Part shown: positions 17,367 to 29,172 of the stretch, one piece after another | How the letters are laid out: every line of letters starts with the position of its first letter | Numbering within the stretch: position 1 is the first letter of the stretch | Source: Shewanella jiangmenensis | GTDB taxonomy: Bacteria > Pseudomonadota > Gammaproteobacteria > Enterobacterales > Shewanellaceae | Assembly (NCBI RefSeq): GCF_018596335.1 | Contig: NZ_JAHEPS010000002.1 | Location: forward strand, 682,001-746,000 | Direction of reading: 5' to 3' | DNA: 64,000 nt | Notes under the pieces: model-generated | The model's database searches: none | Told to the model about the DNA's origin: nothing | Seen by the model: only the letters and a program-made list of their open reading frames with translations | Made by a program: the position numbers and the translations under genes

Positions 17367-18707
17367 TTATCCAATCGTCTGAATGGCATCGGCGAGGGTG
17401 TTAATCATCTGGTCGATATGCGCTTTTTCGACAATCAGTGGCGGTGACATGGCGATGATGTCGCCGGTGACCCGCACCAGGGTGCCGTTTTTAAAGCAGC
17501 GCTCGAATACCCGATAACCACGGCGGCCAACGCCTTCGTTATTGGGTGACATCTGAATACCGGCAACCAGACCTGTGTTGCGGATGTCGATGACATTGGG
17601 CAGGCCTTTGAGGCTGTGCACCGCATCTTCCCAGTAGCCTTCCAGCTCTTTGGTGCGCTCGAACAGTTTCTCTTCTTTATAGATATCCAGGGTGGCCAGT
17701 GCGGCAGCGGCCGCGACCGGATGGCCTGAGTAGGTGTAACCGTGGAAGAATTCAATCAGCTCTTCCGGACCGTGCATGCAGGCGTCGTGAATATCCTGGC
17801 TGACAAATACCGCGCCCATGGGGATGGTGCCGTTATTGAGCGCCTTGGCAGTGGTCATCAAATCCGGGGTAACGCCCCAGCGCTGGGCGGCAAAGGCGTC
17901 GCCCACGCGGCCAAAGCCTGTGATCACTTCATCGAAAATCAATAGGATGCCGTGTTTTTGGGTAATTTCGCGCAGGCGCTTCAGGTAGCCCTCGGGTGGC
18001 AGGATCACACCGGCGGAGCCGGACATGGGCTCTACGATAACCGCCGCGATGTTTTCGGCGCCGTGCAGGGTGATGAGCTGCTCAAGCACTTCTGCTTTTT
18101 CAAGACCATGGGCTGGAAATCCGCGTGAGAATGCGTTTTTGCCGATATCCAGCGTGTGGGGAAGATGGTCTACGCCCTGCAGGATCTGCTGGCTGAAGGT
18201 GCGGCGGTTATTGCCAATACCACCAACAGAAATGCCGCCAAAGCCAACACCGTGGTAGCCAAGCTCGCGGCCGATAAAGCGGGTGCGGGTAGGCTGGCCG
18301 TTGGCTCTGTGGTAGGCCAGTGCCATTTTCAGTGCGGTATCGACTGACTCGCTGCCGGAGTTGGTAAAGAAGATGCGATTAAGACCGCGCGGGGCGATTT
18401 CGGCGAGGCGGCTAGCCAGTTCAAAGGCGATGGGGTGGCCCATTTGAAACGATGGCGCGTAGTCGAGCTCGCGAATTTGGCGGCTGACCGCCTCACTGAT
18501 TTTTTGTCTGCCGTGACCTGCGTTGCAGCACCACAGACCGGCGGTGGAATCGAGCACGGGATTGCCGTCCACATCTTTGTAAAACATGCCTTCGGCACTG
18601 GCCAGCAGTCGGGGGCTGGCTTTGAACTGGCGGTTAGCCGTAAACGGCATCCAGTAGTGCTCAAGGGACGGTTTGTCGTGTCCGGAAGCGGGGTTGAAGT
18701 CGACCAT
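17367..18707 (-). CDS. Omega-amino acid (beta-alanine):pyruvate aminotransferase
   Basis: A 446-residue class III PLP aminotransferase. The PLP phosphate loop (NSGSESVDTALK), DEVITGFGRVG and the Schiff-base lysine in TTAKALNNGTIPMG are present. LEHYWMPFTANRQFK and LWCCNAGHGR are typical of beta-alanine:pyruvate transaminases. It produces malonate semialdehyde and alanine, feeding the adjacent dehydrogenase. A PuuR-like box lies 63 bp upstream, linking it to polyamine control. Other omega-amines could also be substrates. Confidence 0.9.
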   Translation of the reverse strand: MVDFNPASGHDKPSLEHYWMPFTANRQFKASPRLLASAEGMFYKDVDGNPVLDSTAGLWCCNAGHGRQKISEAVSRQIRELDYAPSFQMGHPIAFELASRLAEIAPRGLNRIFFTNSGSESVDTALKMALAYHRANGQPTRTRFIGRELGYHGVGFGGISVGGIGNNRRTFSQQILQGVDHLPHTLDIGKNAFSRGFPAHGLEKAEVLEQLITLHGAENIAAVIVEPMSGSAGVILPPEGYLKRLREITQKHGILLIFDEVITGFGRVGDAFAAQRWGVTPDLMTTAKALNNGTIPMGAVFVSQDIHDACMHGPEELIEFFHGYTYSGHPVAAAAALATLDIYKEEKLFERTKELEGYWEDAVHSLKGLPNVIDIRNTGLVAGIQMSPNNEGVGRRGYRVFERCFKNGTLVRVTGDIIAMSPPLIVEKAHIDQMINTLADAIQTIG

Positions 18708-18769
18708 ACATTATACCTTGTTCCTGTTGTTATAGGGCTTTGGGGTGGTTAATATTCGCTATGCTATGT

Positions 18770-18784
18770 CAGAAATAATGAACA
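18770..18784 (+). promoter_or_regulatory. PuuR-like operator, puuC / aminotransferase gap
   Basis: CAGAAATAATGAACA matches the E. coli PuuR box (AAAATATAATGAACA) at 12 of 15 positions, including the ATGAACA core. It lies in the 271-bp gap between the divergent aminotransferase gene and puuC, nearer the former, and could serve both. A perfect TATAAT at 18944-18949 is a likely -10 for puuC. Confidence 0.6.
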
Positions 18785-18978
18785 TGGAATACCCTTGTGC
18801 ATTTATTTGTGGCAAAAATGCTGCAGTTGTAAAAAATATTGAAATGATGCCGGTCGCAGCGTAATCTCTGGACTGCAACGCCACTTGGACCCCCTTGGAA
18901 AATGAGCTGGGTCATGCGCTGAAATGCACAGGCAATCGATAGTTATAATCATAATAATCAGTGAGATAAGAGGTCATC

Positions 18979-20475
18979 ATGAGTACACCCAAAAGCCGCA
19001 GCGACTGGGAGGCAATGGCAGCCGCGCTGGAGATCAATGGCAGAGCCTTTATTAACGGCCGCTATTGCGATGCGATTGGCAAAGAGAGCTTCGATTGTGT
19101 CAGTCCGGTCGATGGTCGGGTGCTGACCAAGGTTGCCAGCTGCCAGCAGGCCGATGCTGATTTGGCGGTGGCCAATGCCCGCGAGACCTTTGAGTCCGGG
19201 ATCTGGTCGCAGCTGTCGCCGGTAAAGCGCAAGCAGGTGATGATCCGCTTTGCTGATTTGCTCGAGGCCAATGCCAACGAGCTGGCGCTGCTGGAAACCC
19301 TCGACATGGGTAAACCGATTGCCCACTCCAAAGCCGTTGACGTAGCCGGTGCCGCCCGTGCCATCCGCTGGTCCGGTGAGGCCATCGACAAGATTTACGA
19401 TGAGTTGGCGCCAACCCCCCATAACGAAATCGGCATGATCACCCGCGAGCCAGTGGGTGTCGTGGCCGCCATCGTGCCGTGGAACTTCCCGATGCTGATG
19501 GCCTGCTGGAAACTCGGTCCCGCCCTTGCCACCGGTAACAGCGTGGTGCTCAAGCCATCTGAAAAATCGCCGCTTACCGCCATTCGTATGGCACAGCTTG
19601 CCAAAGAGGCAGGCATTCCCGATGGCGTGCTGAACGTGCTGCCGGGTTTTGGCCACACAGTCGGCCAGGCGCTGGCGCTGCATATGGATGTGGATACCCT
19701 GGTATTCACCGGCTCGACCAAGATTGCCAAGCAATTGATGGTGTATGCCGGTCAGTCCAACATGAAGCGGGTATGGCTCGAAGCGGGCGGCAAGAGCCCG
19801 AATATCGTGTTTAACGACGCGCCGGATCTGAAAGCGGCCGCCGAAGCTGCTGCCTCTGCCATTGCCTTTAACCAGGGCGAGGTGTGCACCGCAGGCTCGC
19901 GCCTGCTGGTGGAATCCGGCGTGAAAGATGAGCTTTTGAAATTAATAGTAGAAGAGCTCGCCTCCTGGCAGCCCGGCCATCCGCTGGACCCGGCCACCAC
20001 CTGCGGCGCTGTGGTCGACAAGCAGCAGCTCGATACTGTGCTGAGCTACATTCAGGCCGGCCACGATGAAGGTGGCAAGCTCTTGTGCGGCGGCAAGCGG
20101 GTGCTGGAAGAAACCGGCGGCGTGTACGTCACTCCGACTGTGTTTGACGGTGTTACCAATCAGATGAGGATTGCCCGCGAGGAAATCTTTGGCCCGGTGA
20201 TGTCGGTTATCACCTTTGACGGCATGGATGAGGCCGTTGCCATCGCCAACGACACCATTTATGGTCTCGCCGCCGGTGTCTGGACCTCGGACATCAGCAA
20301 GGCCCACAAGACCGCCAAGGCGCTTCGCAGCGGCATGGTGTGGATTAATCACTATGACGGCGGCGATATGACCGCGCCATTCGGTGGTTATAAGCAGTCG
20401 GGTAATGGCCGCGACAAGTCACTGCATGCTTTTGAAAAGTACACCGAAGTAAAAGCGACCTGGATTGCGCTGTAA
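18979..20475 (+). CDS. puuC: Gamma-glutamyl-gamma-aminobutyraldehyde dehydrogenase
   Basis: A 498-residue NAD(P)-dependent aldehyde dehydrogenase. The general base is in WLEAGGKSPNIVF (about residue 265) and the catalytic Cys in NQGEVCTAGSR (about 300). It is close in length and sequence to PuuC, which oxidises gamma-glutamyl-gamma-aminobutyraldehyde; such enzymes are broad and may also take aminopropanal. AAGAGG precedes the ATG. It is monocistronic and ends at a shared terminator with convergent puuB. Confidence 0.88.
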   Translation: MSTPKSRSDWEAMAAALEINGRAFINGRYCDAIGKESFDCVSPVDGRVLTKVASCQQADADLAVANARETFESGIWSQLSPVKRKQVMIRFADLLEANANELALLETLDMGKPIAHSKAVDVAGAARAIRWSGEAIDKIYDELAPTPHNEIGMITREPVGVVAAIVPWNFPMLMACWKLGPALATGNSVVLKPSEKSPLTAIRMAQLAKEAGIPDGVLNVLPGFGHTVGQALALHMDVDTLVFTGSTKIAKQLMVYAGQSNMKRVWLEAGGKSPNIVFNDAPDLKAAAEAAASAIAFNQGEVCTAGSRLLVESGVKDELLKLIVEELASWQPGHPLDPATTCGAVVDKQQLDTVLSYIQAGHDEGGKLLCGGKRVLEETGGVYVTPTVFDGVTNQMRIAREEIFGPVMSVITFDGMDEAVAIANDTIYGLAAGVWTSDISKAHKTAKALRSGMVWINHYDGGDMTAPFGGYKQSGNGRDKSLHAFEKYTEVKATWIAL

Positions 20476-20500
20476 CCGCTGCGCAAGCCGCAGACAAACA

Positions 20501-20529
20501 AAACCCGCCAATCGGCGGGTTTCTTTTTA
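20501..20529. terminator. Bidirectional terminator between puuC and puuB
   Basis: Stem AAACCCGCC / GGCGGGTTT with AATC loop; T-rich on both strands (TTTCTTTTT on plus, TTTTGTTTG on minus). Confidence 0.85.
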
Positions 20530-20541
20530 TACTGCCTTTTA

Positions 20542-21849
20542 TCAGAAAATATCCATAAAGCGGTGATACAGCATACCGGCAGCCAGCAGCGGCGAGCGCA
20601 GGGCAGGGCCTCCCGGGAAGGTCATGTGTTTAACTTTGGCGAAAATATCAAAACGCTCGCTGTTGCCGGCAATGGCGTCGGCCACCAGACGGCCCGCCAT
20701 GTGGGTGGCGTTGACGCCATGGCCGGAATAGGCCTGGGCAAACAGGATATTGGGCGCATCCGGCAGACGACCAAGCTGCGGCAGGCGGTTGGCGCCTATG
20801 CCAATCATGCCGCCCCATTGGTAGTCAATCCGAACCCCTTTCAGTGCCGGAAACACCTTTTCAAGATTGGGGCGCAGCGCCGCTTCAATGTCTTTGGGAT
20901 CTTTACCCGAATAGGTACAAAGCCCGCCAAACAGCAGCCGGCCGTCGGCGGATAAATGGAAGTAGTCGAGCGCAATACGCATATCGGCAAAAGCCATGTT
21001 TTGCGGAATGATTTGCCGCTGCAGCTCCGGGGAGAGCGGCTCGGTAGCCAGCAGATAGCTGCCTGCGGGCAGCACCTTGCCGCCGACATAGGGCTCAAGC
21101 TTGTGGCCTATGTAGGCGTTACCGGCCAGCACCAGATTGTCGCAGCGCACTTCGCCGCGCTCTGTCTGCACCTTGAGGCGCTCACCTTTGACGATGTTGC
21201 TGGCGGCGCTGTATTCAAAAATCTGCACCCCAAGCTCTCTGGCAACCCGTGCTTCGCCAAGCGCCAGATTCAGGGGATGCAAATGGCCGCTGCCCATGTC
21301 CATCAACGCGCCCTGATAGCAGTCCGAACCAATCACTTCGCCTATGTGTGATTTATCGAGCAGCTTAAGCTCATGGCGATAGCCAACCGCGCGCAGGTGT
21401 TCAAGCTCGGCTTCAAGCTCCTGCATGTGGCGCGGCTTGACCGCAAGATCGCAATAGCCCATCTGCAGATCGCAGTCGATATGGTGTGTGGCAACCCGCT
21501 CGCGCACTATATCTACGGCTTCAAAACCCATCTGGGTGATGGCATCCACCCCTTCCTGGCCTATGTCATTACGAAATTGGTCTAGCCCATGGCCTATGCC
21601 GCGAATAAGCTCGCCGCCGTTGCGGCCTGATGCGCCCCAGCCAACACGTTTGGCTTCCAGCAGGGCTACGCTGAATCCTTTCTGTCGCAGTTCGATGGCG
21701 GTATTCAAACCACTGAAACCGCCTCCCACCACACAGACGTCCACATCGATAACCCCATCCAGTACAGGATACTGATAAATCTCTTTTGCGGTCGCAAAAT
21801 AGAAGGATTCTGGGTACTTGTCGCTGTGAATGGGAGAATTGTTTGCCAT
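20542..21849 (-). CDS. puuB: Gamma-glutamylputrescine oxidase, copy 1
   Basis: A 435-residue FAD-dependent amine oxidase of the DAO family. The dinucleotide-binding motif VDVCVVGGGFSGLNTAIEL starts near residue 30, followed by GWGASGRNGGEL, and a C-terminal AYSGHGVNATHMAGRLVADA FAD contact. It oxidises gamma-glutamylputrescine to the aldehyde. The start at 21849 has GGAG upstream; the frame extends 83 codons further with no support and would cross the PuuR box. It is transcribed divergently from puuR. A second copy lies at 31058. Confidence 0.88.
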   Translation of the reverse strand: MANNSPIHSDKYPESFYFATAKEIYQYPVLDGVIDVDVCVVGGGFSGLNTAIELRQKGFSVALLEAKRVGWGASGRNGGELIRGIGHGLDQFRNDIGQEGVDAITQMGFEAVDIVRERVATHHIDCDLQMGYCDLAVKPRHMQELEAELEHLRAVGYRHELKLLDKSHIGEVIGSDCYQGALMDMGSGHLHPLNLALGEARVARELGVQIFEYSAASNIVKGERLKVQTERGEVRCDNLVLAGNAYIGHKLEPYVGGKVLPAGSYLLATEPLSPELQRQIIPQNMAFADMRIALDYFHLSADGRLLFGGLCTYSGKDPKDIEAALRPNLEKVFPALKGVRIDYQWGGMIGIGANRLPQLGRLPDAPNILFAQAYSGHGVNATHMAGRLVADAIAGNSERFDIFAKVKHMTFPGGPALRSPLLAAGMLYHRFMDIF

Positions 21850-21929
21850 AAGGGCTCCGGCATTGGTTTTTATTGTAAATTGGACTTGTCTCTGTATACT
21901 CATCACACTTTTTGCGGATAACTTTACAG

Positions 21930-21944
21930 TGTTCATTTTATTTA
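21930..21944 (-). promoter_or_regulatory. PuuR-like operator upstream of puuB
   Basis: On the minus strand TAAATAAAATGAACA matches the E. coli PuuR box at 13 of 15 positions. It lies 81 bp upstream of the puuB start, in the puuB-puuR divergent region. Confidence 0.65.
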
Positions 21945-22128
21945 ACATACTTGATCGCCAGAATACAATGTGTATCTTGTGAGCAATGCCAGAAGCAGCG
22001 CCGCAATTGACTGGTCTGACGCAGAAAGCTAATTGATAAATAAAAATTTTCGAACATGGAGCAATGGCAGTGCCCGGTTCGGAGCAGACAATTTGCACTT
22101 TATCTGCTGTGCAGATAACTGAACCTGA

Positions 22129-22692
22129 GTGGGGGTGACAAATTTGGATATCGGAGCCAGCCTCAAAGCCGTACGGAAACTCAAAGGCTTGTCCCAGCGT
22201 GAGCTGGCCAAGCGAGCCGGCGTGACCAACAGTACCATTTCCATGATTGAGAAAAACAGCGTCAGCCCGTCGGTGAGCTCGCTGAAAAAGGTATTGTCGG
22301 GGATCCCCATGTCATTGGTGGAGTTTTTCTCCATCGGCGAATCGGCGTCGTCCGAGCAAAAGATTGTGTACCGGGCCGACGAACTGCTCGACATAGGCAC
22401 AGGCCCGCTCGAGTTTAAAGTAATTGGCCGGGATTATCCCAACCGCGCCATGTCGGTGATGAGCGAGACCTATCCGCCCGGCGCCGACACAGGGGAAGAG
22501 ATGCTCAAGCATGTGGGTGAAGAAGCCGCGATGGTGATCACCGGCAAGTTTGAACTCACCGTTGGTGATGAAATCTTTATCCTCGAAGCCGGTGACAGCT
22601 ACTACTTTAACAGCGAGTTGCCGCACCGTTTCAGAAATCCCTTTGATGAGCCCTGTCATCTGGTGAGTGCCACTACTCCCGCCAACTTCTGA
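22129..22692 (+). CDS. puuR: PuuR-type transcriptional repressor (XRE HTH + cupin)
   Basis: A 187-residue regulator: an N-terminal helix-turn-helix (residues 8-62, LSQRELAKRAGVTNSTISMI) and a C-terminal cupin (HVGEEAAMVITGKFELTVGD) that senses the ligand, as in E. coli PuuR (185 residues), which is released by putrescine. The start is uncertain: GTG at 22129 or 22135, or TTG at 22144, which has the best-spaced G-rich ribosome site. Likely controls the PuuR-like boxes in this window. Confidence 0.88.
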   Translation: MGVTNLDIGASLKAVRKLKGLSQRELAKRAGVTNSTISMIEKNSVSPSVSSLKKVLSGIPMSLVEFFSIGESASSEQKIVYRADELLDIGTGPLEFKVIGRDYPNRAMSVMSETYPPGADTGEEMLKHVGEEAAMVITGKFELTVGDEIFILEAGDSYYFNSELPHRFRNPFDEPCHLVSATTPANF

Positions 22693-22703
22693 AAAAGCTT
22701 TCC

Positions 22704-22727
22704 ACTGCGGCCCACTCGGGCCGCAGT
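22704..22727 (+). terminator. Hairpin after puuR, probable weak terminator
   Basis: Stem ACTGCGGCCC / GGGCCGCAGT with ACTC loop, 12 bp after the puuR stop; followed by only a weak T-rich stretch. The rest of the gap to puuD (to 23080) holds no gene and one weak PuuR-like core. Confidence 0.6.
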
Positions 22728-23010
22728 CATTTCTGCGCTCTGATTTTCTACGCCACCTTCCGCGCAGCAGCAAATTCCTCCGCCGATGTAAATAATTTTA
22801 ACCAAGCGCCGTGCTGACGGGGCTCCGCGGCCATCCTGGTGCAATTCTGTCTGGGTTGCACAACTTCTGTGCAGCCAGGCTTAAGACGGCCAAGTTACAG
22901 AATGTAACTCCATCATCTAGCTGAAAAATAACGGTTATTATCACATTGTTATAAAAGTGCTGCCAACTTGGGTGGTGGCACTTGCCTCGTTCAATATTTC
23001 GGTGTACTGT

Positions 23011-23025
23011 GTGAAAAAATGAACG
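23011..23025 (+). promoter_or_regulatory. Weak PuuR-like site upstream of puuD
   Basis: GTGAAAAAATGAACG keeps the ATGAAC core but matches only 9 of 15 positions of the E. coli box. Its place, 56 bp before puuD, is right for control of the puuDA-spuC-pot unit. Confidence 0.35.
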
Positions 23026-23080
23026 CCGTGTTTGAAGGCGATCACAAAACCCAAACTTCGACACAGATGCAAGGTGAAGT

Positions 23081-23845
23081 ATGTCTGACGCCACGGTGCC
23101 CGTGATTGGTGTCTCCTCCTGTAATGCCCCAATAGGGTTGCAAACATTCAGTATTGTTGGGGAAAAGTATCTCCTCGGTATTATCAATGGCACCGGCGGC
23201 TGGCCGCTGATTATCCCCTCGGTTGGTGCAGGAATGCCCACTGAGGAATTATTAACGCGCCTCGACGGCATTATGTTTACCGGTTCTCCATCCAATGTGG
23301 AGCCACATCATTATGCGGGACCGGCCAGTGAGCCGGGCACCCATCATGATCCGCGCCGTGACGCGACCACCTTGCCACTTATTCGTGCTGCGATAGACGC
23401 TGGTGTACCTGTGCTGGGTATTTGCCGCGGGTTTCAGGAAATGAATGTCGCCTTTGGTGGCAGTCTGCATCAGAAACTCCATGAAACCGGCAAATACATG
23501 GAACACAGGGAAGACAGAGAAGCGCCGCTGGAGGGGCAGTATGGCCTGGCCCATACCGTTACTCTGGAGCCCGGGGGGGTAATTTTCGAAGCCTGGGGCC
23601 GCAGCTCGGCGGAAGTGAATTCCGTCCACACGCAGGGCGTTGAGCGCCTTGGAAACGGGTTGCGGCCAGAAGCCTATGCTCCGGATGGCTTGATAGAAGC
23701 CTTCTCCGTGATAAATGCCAAAAATTTTGCCCTCGGTGTGCAGTTTCACCCCGAATGGAAAGTTGCCGATAACGCCTTTTACCTTTCGATTTTCAAGGCA
23801 TTCGGTGACGCCTGCCGCGCCAGGGCTCAAAAGCGAGCGAGATAA
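23081..23845 (+). CDS. puuD: Gamma-glutamyl-gamma-aminobutyrate hydrolase
   Basis: A 254-residue class I glutamine-amidotransferase-fold hydrolase. The nucleophile is in VLGICRGFQEMNVAFGG (about residue 112) and the catalytic His/Glu in VQFHPEW (about residue 223). It removes glutamate from gamma-glutamyl-GABA to release GABA. First gene of the puuD-puuA-spuC-potFGHI run, with 5 bp between its stop and puuA. AAGGTG lies upstream of the ATG. Confidence 0.92.
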   Translation: MSDATVPVIGVSSCNAPIGLQTFSIVGEKYLLGIINGTGGWPLIIPSVGAGMPTEELLTRLDGIMFTGSPSNVEPHHYAGPASEPGTHHDPRRDATTLPLIRAAIDAGVPVLGICRGFQEMNVAFGGSLHQKLHETGKYMEHREDREAPLEGQYGLAHTVTLEPGGVIFEAWGRSSAEVNSVHTQGVERLGNGLRPEAYAPDGLIEAFSVINAKNFALGVQFHPEWKVADNAFYLSIFKAFGDACRARAQKRAR

Positions 23846-23850
23846 TAACT

Positions 23851-25206
23851 ATGGATAAGCTGATAGCGTTTTTGAAAGAAAAGAAGATTACCGAAGTTGA
23901 ATGTGTAATCAGTGACATGTCTGGTATTGCCCGCGGCAAGATTGCGCCGGTGGACAAGTTTATCAACGAAGGTGGCATGCGCCTGCCCGAAAGCGTGCTG
24001 CTGCAGACCGTGACCGGCGACTTTGTTGATGATGAGCTGTATTACAAGCTTTTGAACGAAGCCGACGTGGACTTTATGTGTGTACCGGATGAAAACGCCG
24101 TGTACGTGTTGCCATGGACCGTGGAAGCCACGGCACAGGTTATCCATGACATGTACGACCGCATGGGCAATCCTATTGAGCTTTCACCACGTAACGTACT
24201 GAAAAACGTGCTGAAGCTTTACGAAGAAAAGGGTTGGGAGCCTGTGGTTGCCCCTGAAATGGAATTCTATCTGGTGGCGCGCAATGACGATCCGGATCTG
24301 CCGCTTAACCCGCCGCTTGGCCGCTCAGGTCGCCCTGAAGCCGGTCGTCAGTCATTCTCGATTGATGCCGCCAACGAATACGATCCGCTGTTTGAAGACA
24401 TGTATGAGTGGTGTGAGGCCCAGGGCCTGTACATTGACACCCTGATCCATGAAGACGGCCCGGCGCAGATGGAAATCAACTTCAGCCACGGCAATGCGCT
24501 GTCACTGGCCGATCAGGTGTTTGTGTTCAAACGTACCCTGCGTGAAGCCGCGCTCAAGCACAACGTATGCGCCACCTTTATGGCAAAGCCTGTGACCAAT
24601 GAGCCAGGCAGCGCCATGCACATTCACCAGAGTGTGGTGGATAAAAAGACCGGCAAAAACATTTTCACCAAGGAAGATGGTACCAAGAGCCCGCACTTCC
24701 TCGGCTACATCGCCGGCCTGCAGAAATACATTCCAGAGTTTCTGCCGCTGATGGCCCCAAGCGTGAACTCTTTCCGCCGCTTCCTGCCCGGCACTTCTGC
24801 GCCGGTAAACCTGGAGTGGGGCGAAGAAAACCGTACCTGTGGTCTGCGTATTCCTGAGTCATCACCACAGAACCGCCGCATCGAAAACCGTATTCCGGGC
24901 GCCGATGCCAACTGTTATCTGGCCATTGCTGCGAGCTTGCTCGCCGGTTATATCGGCATGGTGGAAGGCCTTAAGCCGACTAATCCAGCCCTTGGCCGCG
25001 CCAACGAAAGCCGCACCGCCGAGACCAACTGTCTGCCGCTGACACTGGAAGAAGCACTGGTTGCCCTCGACCAGAGTGATGCGGCACGCAAATACCTGGG
25101 TGATACCTTTACCACCGGCTACGTGGCGGTGAAGCAAACCGAGCTTGAGAATTTCCGGCGCGTGGTCAGTGCCTGGGAGCGTCAATTCCTGTTATTGACG
25201 GTATAA
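23851..25206 (+). CDS. puuA: Glutamate-putrescine ligase
   Basis: A 451-residue member of the glutamine synthetase superfamily. Present are the N-terminal beta-grasp region with SDMSGIARGK, PEMEFYLV, the HEDGPAQMEINFSHG ligand segment, GSAMHIHQS, the ATP region FRRFLPGTSAPVNLEWGEEN and the RIENRIPGADANCYLA arginine region. It joins glutamate to putrescine using ATP, the first step of the gamma-glutamylated route. It is followed by a GNRA-loop hairpin before spuC. Confidence 0.92.
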   Translation: MDKLIAFLKEKKITEVECVISDMSGIARGKIAPVDKFINEGGMRLPESVLLQTVTGDFVDDELYYKLLNEADVDFMCVPDENAVYVLPWTVEATAQVIHDMYDRMGNPIELSPRNVLKNVLKLYEEKGWEPVVAPEMEFYLVARNDDPDLPLNPPLGRSGRPEAGRQSFSIDAANEYDPLFEDMYEWCEAQGLYIDTLIHEDGPAQMEINFSHGNALSLADQVFVFKRTLREAALKHNVCATFMAKPVTNEPGSAMHIHQSVVDKKTGKNIFTKEDGTKSPHFLGYIAGLQKYIPEFLPLMAPSVNSFRRFLPGTSAPVNLEWGEENRTCGLRIPESSPQNRRIENRIPGADANCYLAIAASLLAGYIGMVEGLKPTNPALGRANESRTAETNCLPLTLEEALVALDQSDAARKYLGDTFTTGYVAVKQTELENFRRVVSAWERQFLLLTV

Positions 25207-25214
25207 CGCACGAG

Positions 25215-25232
25215 CCCGGGGGCAACCCCGGG
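25215..25232. other. Intercistronic hairpin puuA-spuC
   Basis: CCCGGGG-GCAA-CCCCGGG: a 7-bp GC stem capped by a GCAA (GNRA) tetraloop, 8 bp after the puuA stop. No U-tract. Confidence 0.65.
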
Positions 25233-25251
25233 TACATTCTGGGGAAGGGCG

Positions 25252-27922
<2,671 letters not shown>

Positions 27923-27932
27923 GCAACGACTT

Positions 27933-27955
27933 AGGGGCAGTGGATTGCTGCCCCT
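27933..27955. other. Intercistronic hairpin potF-potG
   Basis: Stem AGGGGCAG / CTGCCCCT with a 7-nt loop, 10 bp after the potF stop, followed by only CCTTTACT. It probably causes partial termination or mRNA protection between the binding protein and the permease genes. Confidence 0.65.
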
Positions 27956-28035
27956 CCTTTACTCTAATTGCACAAGTAAACCGAGTTCCAGCAGGCCGGA
28001 GGCTTGTTCTGGCGAGTTTGGAATGGAGATGTATT

Positions 28036-29172
28036 ATGGCTATGACTTCGGGCGTCACCAATAAACCATTAACAAAGACGCAGGATGAATTGCTGCTCAA
28101 AATTGAACGGGTCAGCAAATTATTTGATGATGTTCGCGCCGTCGACGACGTGTCGCTGACCATCAATAAAGGGGAAATTTTTGCACTGCTCGGCGGCTCC
28201 GGCTCCGGCAAATCCACTCTGCTGCGTATGCTGGCAGGGTTTGAAAGACCTTCTGAAGGACGCATTTATCTGGACGGTCAGGATATTACTGATCTGCCGC
28301 CTTACGAGCGTCCCATCAACATGATGTTCCAGTCTTACGCGCTGTTCCCGCACATGACAGTGGAGCAGAACATCGCCTTCGGCCTTAAGCAGGACAAGCT
28401 GCCAAAGGATGAAATCACTCAGCGGGTGGCCGAAATGCTCAAGCTGGTTCACATGGAGCAATACGCCAAGCGTAAGCCGCACCAGCTTTCTGGCGGTCAG
28501 CGTCAGCGCGTGGCCTTGGCTCGCTCCCTTGCCAAGCGCCCCAAACTGCTGCTGCTCGATGAGCCGATGGGCGCACTGGATAAGAAACTTCGTACCCAGA
28601 TGCAGCTCGAAGTGGTTGAAATCCTTGAGCGTGTCGGTGTGACCTGTGTGATGGTAACCCACGATCAGGAAGAAGCCATGACCATGGCGGGCCGTATCGC
28701 CATCATGAGCGACGGCTGGATTGCCCAGGTCGGCAGCCCAATGGACATCTATGAGAGCCCTAACAGCCGCATGATTGCCGAGTTTATCGGCAGCGTGAAC
28801 CTGTTCGAATGTGAAATCGTTGAAGACGAAGCCGACCACGCGGTGCTCAAGTCGCCCACCCTGACGCAGCCATTCTTTATCGGCCACGGCGTGACCACCA
28901 GTGTCGAAGACAAGCACGTGTGGCTGGCGGTGCGTCCGGAAAAGACCCTTATCACCCGCGAGCAGCCTGAAGGCCAATACAACTGGGCCAGCGGCAAAGT
29001 GCATGACATTGCCTACCTTGGTGGCCTGTCGGTGTATTACATCCGTCTTGAGGATGGCCGTATTGTGCAGTGCTCCATGACCAACACCGAGCGGCGCGCC
29101 GACCATCCCACATGGGGTGATGATGTGTTCATCAGCTGGGAGGCCACCAGTGGTGTGGTATTGAGATCATGA
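28036..29172 (+). CDS. potG: Putrescine ABC transporter ATP-binding protein
   Basis: A 378-residue ABC ATPase. Walker A GGSGSGKSTLLRML, Q-loop FQSYALFPHMTV, signature LSGGQRQRVALARSLA, Walker B LLLLDEPMGALD and H-loop VTHDQEEAM are all intact. The C-terminal TOBE-type domain follows from about residue 260. The ATG at 28036 has GGAGAT; the ORF extends 32 codons upstream without a ribosome site. It overlaps potH by 4 nt. Confidence 0.92.
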   Translation: MAMTSGVTNKPLTKTQDELLLKIERVSKLFDDVRAVDDVSLTINKGEIFALLGGSGSGKSTLLRMLAGFERPSEGRIYLDGQDITDLPPYERPINMMFQSYALFPHMTVEQNIAFGLKQDKLPKDEITQRVAEMLKLVHMEQYAKRKPHQLSGGQRQRVALARSLAKRPKLLLLDEPMGALDKKLRTQMQLEVVEILERVGVTCVMVTHDQEEAMTMAGRIAIMSDGWIAQVGSPMDIYESPNSRMIAEFIGSVNLFECEIVEDEADHAVLKSPTLTQPFFIGHGVTTSVEDKHVWLAVRPEKTLITREQPEGQYNWASGKVHDIAYLGGLSVYYIRLEDGRIVQCSMTNTERRADHPTWGDDVFISWEATSGVVLRS

